A stretch of 64,000 nucleotides of DNA from the NCBI RefSeq assembly GCF_027943255.1, contig NC_072897.1:16926044-16990043 (forward strand), in the 5' to 3' direction. Numbering within the stretch: position 1 is the stretch's first letter; the number at the start of each line of letters is the position of its first letter. Shown one piece after another: positions 57,701 through 64,000 of this stretch. The stretch comes from Anastrepha obliqua (Eukaryota > Arthropoda > Insecta > Diptera > Tephritidae). The notes under the pieces are model-generated. The model worked only from the letters and a program-made list of their open reading frames with translations. It searched no databases and was not told the origin of the DNA. A program made the translations under genes and the position numbers.

Positions 57701-60700
57701 TCCAATCGTTTTCATCGAGCCTGGCGTCAGTTAAATGCGAAATATTATTGGGAAAGTATTGTGGAAGTTGTTTTGAAGCCGGGGGCAAAGAAACATTTTG
57801 GTGGCACACCATGAACGTTTCAACAGGACTCCGCACCGTCTCACTCGAGTGAACCAGGAATGGCTAAGAAACAACGTTCTGAACTTCATAACGTCCACAC
57901 AATGGCTCGCAAAATCCACCAGACGCGAATCCAATGGATTATTCTCTTGGGGCCAGTTTTGAGAGCAAGGTCCGAACTAAAAGATTTACCAGTCTCGAGG
58001 CGCTGAAAAAAGCCATTGTCCGCGAGTGGGCCAAAATACCTGCAAGTCACATTCGGGCAGCTTGCGATTCGTTTCTGGACCGTCTCAAGGCAATAGTCAA
58101 GGCAAAAGGTGGTCATATCGAGCAAAAGTAATTTTCCAAACTACATTTATGGCCTTTTTAATTGGTTTCACTTCAAGTGCCGGACCCGGTTTGCAATATT
58201 GTGAACTTAACTCCACGAGTAACTAGTTGCATGAGTATACATATGCATTTATACATATATGTCTATATATACAATATATATACTATACATCATTTTTGGG
58301 TGTTAGGCTGAGCTCCTCCTCTTATTTGTGGCGTGGGTTATGATGTTGTTCAACAAATGGAGGGACCTACAGTTTTAAGCCGACTTCTAATGGGAAATAT
58401 TTTTTATGAGGAGCTTTTTCAAGGCAGAAATAAACTCGGAGGTTTGCCATTGCCTGCCGAGGGGCGTCCGCTATTAGAAAAAACTTTTTCTTCATTTTGG
58501 TGTTTTACGGAGTTTCGAACCTACGTCGTCTTCCGAACGGTAGTCGTGCACCAACTCAATCGGCCGGCCGCCAACAAATACATGAGTAATACAATCGAGA
58601 TTGATGATATATTCAGTAATCTTATAACACCAATGATGAAAGAGAAAATACGTTTGCGTTCTAACGCAGAAGCCAAAAGAGTACACTGTGTGACAAAAAA
58701 AAAAAATTTAAATATACTTTTATGGAGACCTAGCACAACTTGTGGCTATAGAAAAACTAAACAAAATGGTAAAGGAGAAATTTCCAATACACCCCCAAAA
58801 TCTCATTTTATGGCCATAAAACCGTTTTTCAGTAGGTCGATGTGAAGAATCACTCCTAACTTCGCCAATTTCTATCCGATTTCAAATTTGTTTTTTTAGT
58901 TCGAAAGAACAAAAACAAGCCTTTTTGACAGTGTGTTGACAATTTTTCTGAAATGACAACTGACGAGACTGTAGGCGGAATAATTTGGATTTTTTTTATT
59001 TTTTCTCTATTTTTTCAACTTTGACATAATTATCACGATATTATCCGATATGGAGGATTTTTTTTAGTACACTACTGTTATAGTAAAACAAAAAAATAAA
59101 ATCTTAAAACTCGATTAATTTTAATTCAATTACAGTCAAATATAGCTCATTCGACGCAAAATTAAATTTACTATAACAGTAGTGTTCTAAAAAAAATCCT
59201 CAATATCGGATAATATCGTAAAAATATTTTAAAGTTGAAAAAATGGAGAAAAAATAAAAAAAATCCAAATATTTCCGCCTACAGTCTCGTCAGTTGTCAT
59301 TTCAGAAAAATTGTCAACACACTGTCAGAAAGGTTTGTTTTTGTTCGAACTAAAAAAACAAATTTGAAATCGGATGGAAATTGGCGAAGTTAGGAGTGAT
59401 TCTTCACATCAACCTACTAGAAAATAAGATACTAATATATAAAGTAATTATAACACCAATATGGAAATATGGCTCAGAGCTTTGGGGAACTGCCAGCAGA
59501 ACAAATATAAAAATTATACAACAAACGCAAAATAAGATACTCCGTATAATATCAAAAGCAGAGTGGTATATACTAAATGATAACATCCATCGAGAACTTA
59601 AAGTAAAAACAGTCCATGAAGAAATACGCAACAACAGCTTAAGACACACAAACCGACTACTAGAACATTCTAACAGGGAAATTCGGCAACTTCCATTAAA
59701 AGAGGAAACCGAGACGAGGAGACTTAAGCGCAAACGACCAACTGACCTGCAGATGTAAATGGTGTCACAATTTTATGAATATATTTATTCATTAAATAAT
59801 TGAATTAATTAAATATAGAGTTAATTTTTGTTTTTCTTAGATAAATGTATATAGTGGTATTGGCTTCTAAATACTGTTGAAACCCAAAAAGAAAGAAAAA
59901 TTGTAAATATTTTAAGTTGAAATAGAAACAATAATAAAGGGTATAAAAAAAAAAAAAAAAAAAAAAACCTACTGAAAAACGGTTTTATGGCCATAAAACG
60001 AGAATTTGGGGGTGTATTGGAAATTTCTCCTATACCATTTTTCTTAGTTTTACTATACCTACAAGTTGTACTAGGTCTCCATAGAAGTATAAAATCACTG
60101 TCGCACAGTGGTATTTAATAAGTGCAATAGAGAATATCCCCAGAGGTAAAACAAAAACTGGGAAGTAGTAACTGAAGGGGTGCTTTCTCTAAGGGTATTT
60201 GTAACAGTACTAGAGTTAGCTGTCATACGAGACATCTGGGATATTTTTGAAGACAATTGGCGAAAGTCATTCAATTCTATCGATAAACAATTACGTGGTA
60301 CAATTGTGCGGAAAATGTCCATTTCGGCAAAACATAAAATAAAAATTGGGAAGATATGGTATGCAAATTGGGCTGCTGCTGATATGCAAACGTCATATAA
60401 TATTTGTACAATGTGCAGATGCATACGGGAAAGCTTCCTAGTTGAAATGTAGGAACAAATATTTGGAGGGGCACTACTGATAATTTTTTCTCAAATTATG
60501 ATCTGGCAGAGTTATTTCTTACAAAAAATATGACGGCCTTGGGTACTGTCAGAAAAAACCAAACGGACAGATCCAACGAATTGAAATTATAACAAATCGG
60601 AAGGAGTATTCTTCGACATTTTCTTTCACATATAAAACCATCTTTTCAACATGCAGCCAATTTTGTTTCTAATGAAGTTTATTTCAAGCTAATTATATTT

Positions 60701-62076
60701 ATGGACTATAATGGAAATAAAACAGCAATAGACCATAGTGACAAACTTAACTCATGTGGCAAACGAACTGCATGTTGACCGTTTAGAATATTTATAAATA
60801 TGCCCTAAATGCATTTATAATCCTTACATAGAAGAACCCTGAATGGAAACTTTCAAGCTCATCTCGAAGAAAGGTCTTTATATTAAATCTTGGACAAAAA
60901 TTTGCTGAACCAAACATGAGACAACGTTTGCTAAAAGAAGATAAACTCGTTCCAACCTTACCACGAGCTTTTCGGCTTGTGGTGTTGCAGCTGAAATAGA
61001 AAAAAAAATGTAAAAAGTTCACAAGAAAAGATGGAATAAAACGTGTTCATTGTTTTCTATGTCTTAGAAATAAATATTGAAAATAAATTGTTTGTAATGA
61101 ACATGCAACTGAAGAAAAGAAAATCGGTAGTCCACAACACATTATGGATGGTGAAACGCCCCCATCCCAAATAGTTTGTGGCCATAATGGAAAGTTTAGC
61201 CCTTGTTACTTACATCAACGTCACTTGACAACGTGTCCAATATGTTTTTTTTTGTTTCTTCCCCAATTTCAATTTTGATTTTTTGCTTTATAAAATCATT
61301 GTCTTTATACGTAGGCAAATGTTTTTCTAACTCTTTTTCAGATGCCTCGCGATCAACCGTACTGCCTTTTAAATCAAATTTTCTGGAAAATAGTAGTAGT
61401 TTTACACTAAAGTATTATTAGTGAAATTTTTAACTTACTTGTGAATCGTTAGATGTGAACTGAATACGTTACGCATAACCACAAAATAATACTGCCCGCT
61501 CTCAACAGTTATCCTATACATACCTAAATACTGCGGTAAGAGAGTTTTGCCATGCTTCTCTACGACATACTAAAAAGTAGCCAAACATATTACAAAAAAA
61601 TGTAAAATAAACATAATCAATTGAAATTTATGAAATACAAATGTAGTATTAACATCTTTTTGTTACTGTTTTCGAATATAATCACAGCGAACTAAAGTCG
61701 GAAGAAACGTTTAGTTTCTGTAGAATCGAAGTAAATGGTTTATGTAAACTGATTAGTTTTATGATATGTTTTTAATACATATGTATGTATGTATTTTATA
61801 TTTCCTGTTAAAATAACAACACTTACGGGATGATATTGTTTTAAGAACGCATGCATACGCTCAATTTCCTCGGATGTCAAGCTTTTAATTATGAAAAATT
61901 TATCATAGCTTTGGTAGAATTGTGCACCAGATTTTCCGGATGACTCAATGCGTACAGGCTGAGAACGAGTTAATGATTCGCGGTAATCAACGTCATCAAC
62001 GCTAAACCTTTCACGCAAATTCCGAAATACCAAAGGACAGTATTCTTTGACTTTAAAATGTGACGGCATGTTTTCC
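45645..62076 (-). CDS. PIP4K: PIP4K, six internal exons in a TE-filled locus
   Basis: Phosphatidylinositol-5-phosphate 4-kinase (type II PIP kinase) makes PI(4,5)P2 from PI5P in the cytoplasm and at membranes; in flies it affects growth signalling. Exons on the minus strand: 62076-61827, 61569-61439, 61382-61214, 54956-54805, 54745-54651, 45709-45645. All visible junctions are GT-AG and phases agree. Together they span the N-terminal kinase lobe to YGVKKQ, including the PIP-kinase signatures FDLKGS and [11 protein letters not shown]. The N-terminal exon and the C-terminal end with the activation loop are not in the window. Introns of 8.9 and 6.3 kb are packed with transposons, none touching an exon. 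Confidence 0.93.
46325..47257 (+). mobile_element. DD41D rosa-type mariner, internally deleted
   Basis: TA-flanked, with about 32-bp inverted ends (AAGGGTGTTTTTTTAGAGGT, then TAGGTTTTCAAG). It sits in the PIP4K intron between exons F and E. Length is about 930 bp, less than a full mariner, because the middle of the N-terminal half is missing. Confidence 0.9.
46437..47150 (+). pseudogene. DD41D mariner transposase with N-terminal deletion
   Basis: The ATG at 46437 gives [19 protein letters not shown] and then a stop. The catalytic part is one 206-codon open frame: [12 protein letters not shown] (first Asp), [20 protein letters not shown] (second), [16 protein letters not shown] (third). I count 41 residues between the last two, the DD41D spacing of the rosa lineage. 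The C-terminus [14 protein letters not shown] is complete. A 14-base direct repeat (46487-46500, 46515-46528) lies near the deletion junction. Confidence 0.85.
47258..47539 (+). other. No gene recognised (PIP4K intron)
   Basis: Nothing coding seen; possibly the decayed start of the Tc1 relic that follows. Confidence 0.3.
47540..47800 (+). pseudogene. Tc1-like transposase fragment
   Basis: [40 protein letters not shown] and [14 protein letters not shown] with the second catalytic Asp. Same family as 13600-13960 and, unlike it, without an insertion, so it serves as the empty-site reference. Confidence 0.7.
47820..48240 (+). pseudogene. Mariner transposase C-terminal relic
   Basis: KILFQQDNG (second Asp) then, frameshifted, [18 protein letters not shown] (third Asp) and RDGNF, SRWNKFI and GDYTV, which follow a mariner C-terminus. 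The end ACTTATTGAACAACCTAGTA could be a terminal repeat, but its partner is missing. Confidence 0.55.
48440..48660 (+). pseudogene. Jockey-type LINE fragment (post-RT)
   Basis: [20 protein letters not shown] and [18 protein letters not shown] closely follow the minus-strand LINE at 56120-56265 ([38 protein letters not shown]). About 70 residues remain. Confidence 0.65.
48871..49236 (+). repeat. tRNA-derived SINE, copy 5
   Basis: Head GGCGGAAGCCGTAGTCGAAT with box A altered by one base; box B is GGTTCGAGTCT. The body is slightly decayed. The tail hairpin is broken (ACACCTAAAGAGAGTAC), CGCGCCAATTA is kept, and a long (TATA/TACA) tail follows. It lies in the intron between PIP4K exons E and F, antisense to the gene. 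Confidence 0.87.
49237..49985 (+). other. No gene recognised (PIP4K intron)
   Basis: No domain or repeat relationship seen in about 750 bases. Confidence 0.35.
49986..50335 (+). pseudogene. Jockey-type LINE, C-terminal fragment
   Basis: [40 protein letters not shown] and [16 protein letters not shown] resemble the post-RT segment where Jockey-type proteins have an HNxLLSxQFLLG motif (compare [16 protein letters not shown] at 50634-51167). It abuts, on the opposite strand, the next LINE relic. Confidence 0.55.
50340..51230 (-). pseudogene. Jockey-type LINE relic with RT deleted
   Basis: Minus strand: [18 protein letters not shown] (endonuclease) jumps directly to [20 protein letters not shown], text that follows the RT in this family (compare [20 protein letters not shown] at about 56050). 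The whole RT is missing. It continues with [19 protein letters not shown], then in another frame [20 protein letters not shown] and DILNICPAC, the Cys-rich end. Confidence 0.68.
51510..53308 (+). pseudogene. RTE-like reverse transcriptase, frameshifted
   Basis: Frames 51462-51959, 51962-52426, 52350-52859 and 52880-53308 join in order. Motifs: [18 protein letters not shown] (linker), [92 protein letters not shown] (catalytic), [13 protein letters not shown] and [20 protein letters not shown] at the C-terminus. The endonuclease is absent by truncation. A stop at 51957 and a small insertion near 52400 disable it. I place it in the RTE group from these motifs; a neighbouring clade is possible. 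Confidence 0.82.
53290..53327 (+). promoter_or_regulatory. Shared 3' end of the RTE-like LINE and the SINE
   Basis: In the LINE: CTCGGCCAAA, 20 diverged bases, then GCGCCAATTA. The same 38-base layout ends the SINE before its TA tail. The first 10 and last 8 positions are identical and the total is 29 of 38, without gaps. The diverged middle forms CGC-ATAA-GCG in the LINE and ACACCC-AAAAA-GGGTGT in the SINE. Such ends are where a LINE reverse transcriptase recognises its RNA. Confidence 0.7.
53400..54000 (-). pseudogene. Jockey-type LINE relic
   Basis: Minus strand: [20 protein letters not shown] and the preceding [17 protein letters not shown] follow the post-RT segment at 56050-56230 ([16 protein letters not shown]). 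At 53930-53960 the CACTTAGTAGCGTGGAATG text parallels 56703-56730. Heavily decayed. Confidence 0.52.
54001..54650 (+). other. No gene recognised (PIP4K intron)
   Basis: Sequence next to exon E's donor. No repeat or coding pattern identified. Confidence 0.35.
54651..54745 (-). CDS. PIP4K: PIP4K exon E, 95 bp
   Basis: Encodes [20 protein letters not shown] and [11 protein letters not shown]. Acceptor CATTACAG before 54745, donor GAAG/GTAACA after 54651. Supplies the last base of the Arg codon from exon D and the first base of the Asp codon finished by exon F. Confidence 0.93.
54805..54956 (-). CDS. PIP4K: PIP4K exon D, 152 bp, catalytic MDYSLL
   Basis: Begins [20 protein letters not shown], the most conserved PIP-kinase motif with the catalytic Asp, and ends in an acidic linker [11 protein letters not shown]. 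Acceptor AATAAAG before 54956, donor AAAG/GTAAAATC after 54805. The upstream intron is 6.3 kb. Confidence 0.94.
54957..55329 (+). other. No gene recognised (PIP4K intron)
   Basis: AT-rich intron sequence next to exon D. Confidence 0.35.
55330..58135 (+). pseudogene. maT-type transposase split by a Jockey-type LINE
   Basis: N-terminal and early catalytic part at 55370-55715: [56 protein letters not shown] (frameshifted, first Asp), [11 protein letters not shown]. After the LINE, 57670-58135 gives [28 protein letters not shown] (second Asp) and [20 protein letters not shown]. Closely related to the element at 22310, but the second Asp is kept here while the region of the third is frameshifted. 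Terminal repeats were not found. Confidence 0.72.
55718..57665 (-). mobile_element. Jockey-type LINE inserted in the maT relic
   Basis: Minus strand, 5' truncated in the linker. Order from 57602: [40 protein letters not shown] (56912-57103), [20 protein letters not shown] and [13 protein letters not shown], the catalytic box (56380-56631), then [14 protein letters not shown] and [16 protein letters not shown] (55795-56265). The end is a CAA-rich tail (55720-55740). Several frame changes make it inactive. Best copy of a family seen at least six more times here. Confidence 0.82.
58232..58573 (-). repeat. tRNA-derived SINE, copy 6
   Basis: Minus strand; box B is GGTTCGAAACT and box A is altered. 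The tail hairpin is degenerate and the CGCGCCAATTA end is lost in a TA-rich tail. CATGAGTA occurs on both sides (58230-58237 and 58581-58588), a probable 8-bp target duplication, although about 8 bases at the 5' end do not match the other copies. Confidence 0.8.
58684..60110. mobile_element. Foldback element with CACTGTG ends in the piggyBac relic
   Basis: GTA flanks both sides (58681-58683, 60111-60113). The ends are inverted (CACTGTGTGACA and CACTGTGCGACA). Arms of about 400 bases match closely: TTTATGGCCATAAAACCG, GGAGTGATTCTTCACATC, ACTATAACAGTAGTG. The right arm is split by a LINE at 59419-59965; the element itself is about 870 bp. Ends and 3-bp duplication recall the CACTA/Chapaev group, but that is a guess. 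Confidence 0.85.
59419..59965 (+). mobile_element. Jockey-clade LINE, 5'-truncated with poly(A)
   Basis: The 125-residue open stretch contains [40 protein letters not shown] and [17 protein letters not shown], the C-terminus of Jockey-clade ORF2. It ends in an A run (59945-59967) and is flanked by AACCTACT on both sides (59411-59418, 59966-59973). The opposite arm of the foldback preserves the unoccupied target. A textbook LINE insertion. Confidence 0.88.
61214..61382 (-). CDS. PIP4K: PIP4K exon C, 169 bp, DLKGS motif
   Basis: Reads [40 protein letters not shown] and ends [15 protein letters not shown] is the phosphate-binding signature of PIP kinases. Acceptor TTTTCCAG before 61382, donor GAT/GTAAGT after 61214. 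Confidence 0.94.
61439..61569 (-). CDS. PIP4K: PIP4K exon B, 131 bp
   Basis: Reads [40 protein letters not shown] and TIHK. Acceptor TTTTTAG before 61569, donor CACAA/GTAAGT after 61439. It fits the kinase N-lobe strands. Confidence 0.94.
61827..62076 (-). CDS. PIP4K: PIP4K exon A, 250 bp
   Basis: Reads [60 protein letters not shown] and [10 protein letters not shown]. This is the start of the kinase domain with its Gly-rich GKSGA loop and the Lys of FIIK. Acceptor TGATTACAG before 62076, donor CCC/GTAAGT after 61827. The preceding exon is not between here and 64000. Confidence 0.95.
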
Positions 62077-62340
62077 CTGTAATCATAGCAGTTAATCACA
62101 CCCTTTATAGTAATATTTTGGAGATTAGTTGTTTCGCAATGTGTGGAAAATAATTATTATTAATTGTAATGATTACCTATTAAAAATTTTGTTTACCAAT
62201 CCGGTCATTGATTAATTGACATTATCTCTGCCTTTTAATGATCAATAACCATATGTAATTTAAAAAAATCAAAAAGTAATCATGATTATTAACCATTGAA
62301 AGAAAAAAATATGATTTAATCAAAAACAATATATATATAA
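62077..62340 (+). other. No gene; PIP4K intron
   Basis: AT-rich intron between exon A and the mariner element. Confidence 0.4.
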
Positions 62341-63625
62341 TAGGACTATGAATAAGTTCCTTGCGGTTTTACAACAGATGGCGTAACTTGATTATTATTC
62401 CATCGATCCACATTTCCAAACATTCATTGGAGAGCTACTGTCGTAAGGCACAAACGTCAGTATAAGTTTTTTATTTGAAGCGTAAACAACAATATTTTTA
62501 CCACACTTGAAAATGTCGAATTTCGTGCCAAATAATGTGTTTTTGCGGGGAATTCTTCTTCATTATTTTAATATGAAGAAAAAAGCAGCCGAAAGTCATC
62601 GTATCTTGGTGGAAGTTTATGGTGAGCATGCTCTAGCTGAGCGAACGTGCCAGAAGTGGTTTGCACGCTTTAAAAGTGGTGATTTTGGCTTGGAAGACGA
62701 AGAACGCGAGGGTGCGCCGCCAAAGTTCATGGATACCGAATTGGAGGAATTGCTCGATCAAGATCCGGCTCAAACGCAAGAAGAGGTTGCAAAAACTTTG
62801 GGAGTTGATCAATCAACCATTTCCAAACGTTTAAAAGCCATGGGAATGATCCGAAAGGTAGGCCATTGGGTGCCGTATGAATTGAAGCCAAGAGACGTTG
62901 AACGCCGTTTTATGGCATGCGAACAACTGCTTCAACGGCACAAAAGAAAGGGTTTTTTGCATCGAATTGTGACTGGCGATGAAAAGTGGGTCCATTACGA
63001 CAATCCAAAACGTCGGGCAACGTATGGATACCCTGTCCATGCTTCAACATCGACGTCGGCGCAGAATATTCATGGCCTGAAGGTTATGCTGTGTATCTGG
63101 TGGGACCAGCTGGGTGTTGTGTATTATGAGCTACTGAAACCGAATGAAACGATTACGGGGGATGTCTACCGACGACAATTGATGCGTTTGAGCCGAGCAC
63201 TGCGAGAAAAACGGCCGCAATACGCCGATAGACACGACAAAGTTATTTTGCAACATGACAATGCTCGGCCACATGTTGCACAAGTGGTCAAAAAATACTT
63301 AGAAACGCTCAAATGGGATGTCCTACCCCACCCGCCGTATAGTCCAGACCTTGCGCCATCCGATTACTATCTCTTCCGATCGATGCAACATGGCCTGGCT
63401 GACCAGCACTTCCGTAATTACGATGAAGTCAAAAAATGGATCGATTCGTGGATTGCGGCAAAACCGACCGAATTTTTCACAAAGGGAATCCGTGAATTGC
63501 CAGAAAGATGGGAAAAAGTAGTAGCAAGCGATGGACAATACTTTGAATATTAAATTTGTAACCATTTTACGTCAATAAAGTTTCAAATTTCGAAAAAAAA
63601 CCGCACGAACTTAACCATAGTCCTA
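62341..63625 (+). mobile_element. Complete mariner (DD34D), possibly active
   Basis: TA at both ends. Inverted repeats of about 28 bases: GGACTATGAATAAGTTCCTT at the left, GGACTATGGTTAAGTTCGTG as complement of the right, both running on into GCGGTTTT. It is 1.28 kb, the usual size, with one intact gene. It lies in the intron upstream of PIP4K exon A, antisense to the gene. Confidence 0.93.
62513..63553 (+). CDS. Mariner transposase, apparently intact
   Basis: 346 residues from the ATG at 62513 (the ORF is open a little further upstream but has no earlier ATG). Helix-turn-helix parts: KAAESHRILVEVYGEHALAE, VAKTLGVDQSTISKRLKAMG. The WVPYEL linker is next. Catalytic triad: [44 protein letters not shown], with 34 residues between the second and third Asp. 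The C-terminus ERWEKVVASDGQYFEY is complete. The length matches Mos1 (345) and it resembles the mauritiana group. No disabling change is seen. Confidence 0.95.
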   Translation: MSNFVPNNVFLRGILLHYFNMKKKAAESHRILVEVYGEHALAERTCQKWFARFKSGDFGLEDEEREGAPPKFMDTELEELLDQDPAQTQEEVAKTLGVDQSTISKRLKAMGMIRKVGHWVPYELKPRDVERRFMACEQLLQRHKRKGFLHRIVTGDEKWVHYDNPKRRATYGYPVHASTSTSAQNIHGLKVMLCIWWDQLGVVYYELLKPNETITGDVYRRQLMRLSRALREKRPQYADRHDKVILQHDNARPHVAQVVKKYLETLKWDVLPHPPYSPDLAPSDYYLFRSMQHGLADQHFRNYDEVKKWIDSWIAAKPTEFFTKGIRELPERWEKVVASDGQYFEY

Positions 63626-63633
63626 TTATATAA

Positions 63634-63942
63634 ATATATAATTGGCGCGTACACCCTTTTTGGGTGTTTAGCCGAGGTGCTCTTCCTATTTGTGGTGTGC
63701 GTCTTGATGTTGTTCCACAAATGGAGGGACCTACAGTTTCAAGTCGACTCCGAACGGCAGATATTTTTATGAGGAGCTTTTTCATGGCAGAAATACACTC
63801 GGAGGTTTGCCATTGCCTGGCGAGGGGCGACCGCTATTAGAAAAATGTTTTCATTAATTTTGCTTTCACCGAGATTCGAACCAACGTTCTCTCTGTGAAT
63901 TCCGAATGGTAATCACGCACCAACCCATTCGGCTGCGGCGGC
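63634..63942 (-). repeat. tRNA-derived SINE, copy 7
   Basis: Minus strand, 5' end at 63942 (GCCGCCGCAGCCGAATGG). Box A has one change, box B is GGTTCGAATCT, the tail hairpin is perfect, then ACGCGCCAATTATATA. It begins within about ten bases of the mariner's right end, the two separated only by TA-rich sequence. With copy 4 it shares a head variant (GTGAAAGCAAAATTAAT). Confidence 0.9.
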
Positions 63943-64000
63943 ATCAGAAACAATAAGGCAATAGTTTTTCCGGAAATAGCGATTTTTATTGATTATTTAG
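63943..64000 (+). other. No gene; PIP4K intron
   Basis: Short stretch to the window edge, nothing recognised. Confidence 0.35.

Larger units (their letters stand above)
58581..61190 (+). pseudogene. piggyBac-like transposase relic, interrupted
   Basis: 58581-58680 ([20 protein letters not shown]) and 60114-61190 are parts of one decayed coding line. After the insertion come [16 protein letters not shown], then [40 protein letters not shown] and [20 protein letters not shown] followed by [23 protein letters not shown] corresponds to the conserved DN-F-S motif with a catalytic Asp. It lies next to PIP4K exon C. Terminal repeats were not found, and it is not obviously related to the two TTAA elements. 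Confidence 0.66.

Noticed and set aside
61203..61421. 72-codon plus-strand frame
   Set aside because: Lies antisense over PIP4K exon C, whose splice sites and motifs decide the strand.

Overview
This is insect genomic DNA, almost certainly from a higher fly. The only host gene I recognise is PIP4K, whose fragments read very like a fly protein. It lies on the minus strand in six exons between 45645 and 62076, with intact GT-AG junctions and matching phases. Neither end of the gene is in the window: no first exon lies to the right, and no last exon could be found to the left. A tephritid fruit fly is a reasonable guess because two DD41D (rosa-type) mariner relics are present, a lineage described from tephritids, but that is inference.

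Nearly everything else is transposable-element DNA in nested, mostly dead layers. 1-4300 (-): Ty3/gypsy element of CsRn1 type with gag, protease, pol, a tRNA-Trp primer site and one LTR. 4324-4672: first of seven copies of a tRNA-derived SINE. 4688-6720: errantivirus (gypsy-type) relic with a tandem duplication in its env region. 7031-13090: R1-clade LINE relics, one split by a SINE. 13205-15760: Tc1, Jockey-type and mariner scraps. 16195-20935: R4/Dong-like LINE pieces split by mariner-type elements. 21124-25900: SINE, RTE-like LINE end, a maT (DD37D) element carrying a SINE, a complete Tc1 element, and another R4 endonuclease piece. 26417-28036: foldback element with a PIF/Harbinger-like element in one arm. 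28235-34010: mariner, then R4 pieces interrupted by a mellifera-type mariner and a Tc1 relic. 34980-40170: R1, DD41D, R4 and LINE relics with a TTAA-flanked element. 40800-45260: LOA/I-type LINE with RNase H, holding a second TTAA element. 45645-62076: PIP4K exons, with DD41D mariner, SINEs, Jockey-type LINEs, an RTE-like LINE, a maT relic and a piggyBac relic in its introns. 62341-63942: intact mariner and a SINE.

The elements interact. The SINE and the RTE-like LINE end in the same roughly 38 bases (29 of 38 identical without gaps, with a hairpin in the diverged middle), which suggests that the SINE is moved by that LINE's reverse transcriptase. The Tc1 element at 23885-25550 and the mariner at 62341-63625 keep uninterrupted transposase frames with all catalytic residues and paired terminal repeats, so they are the youngest-looking elements here. 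The two foldback elements each carry an insertion in one arm, while the other arm preserves the empty site.
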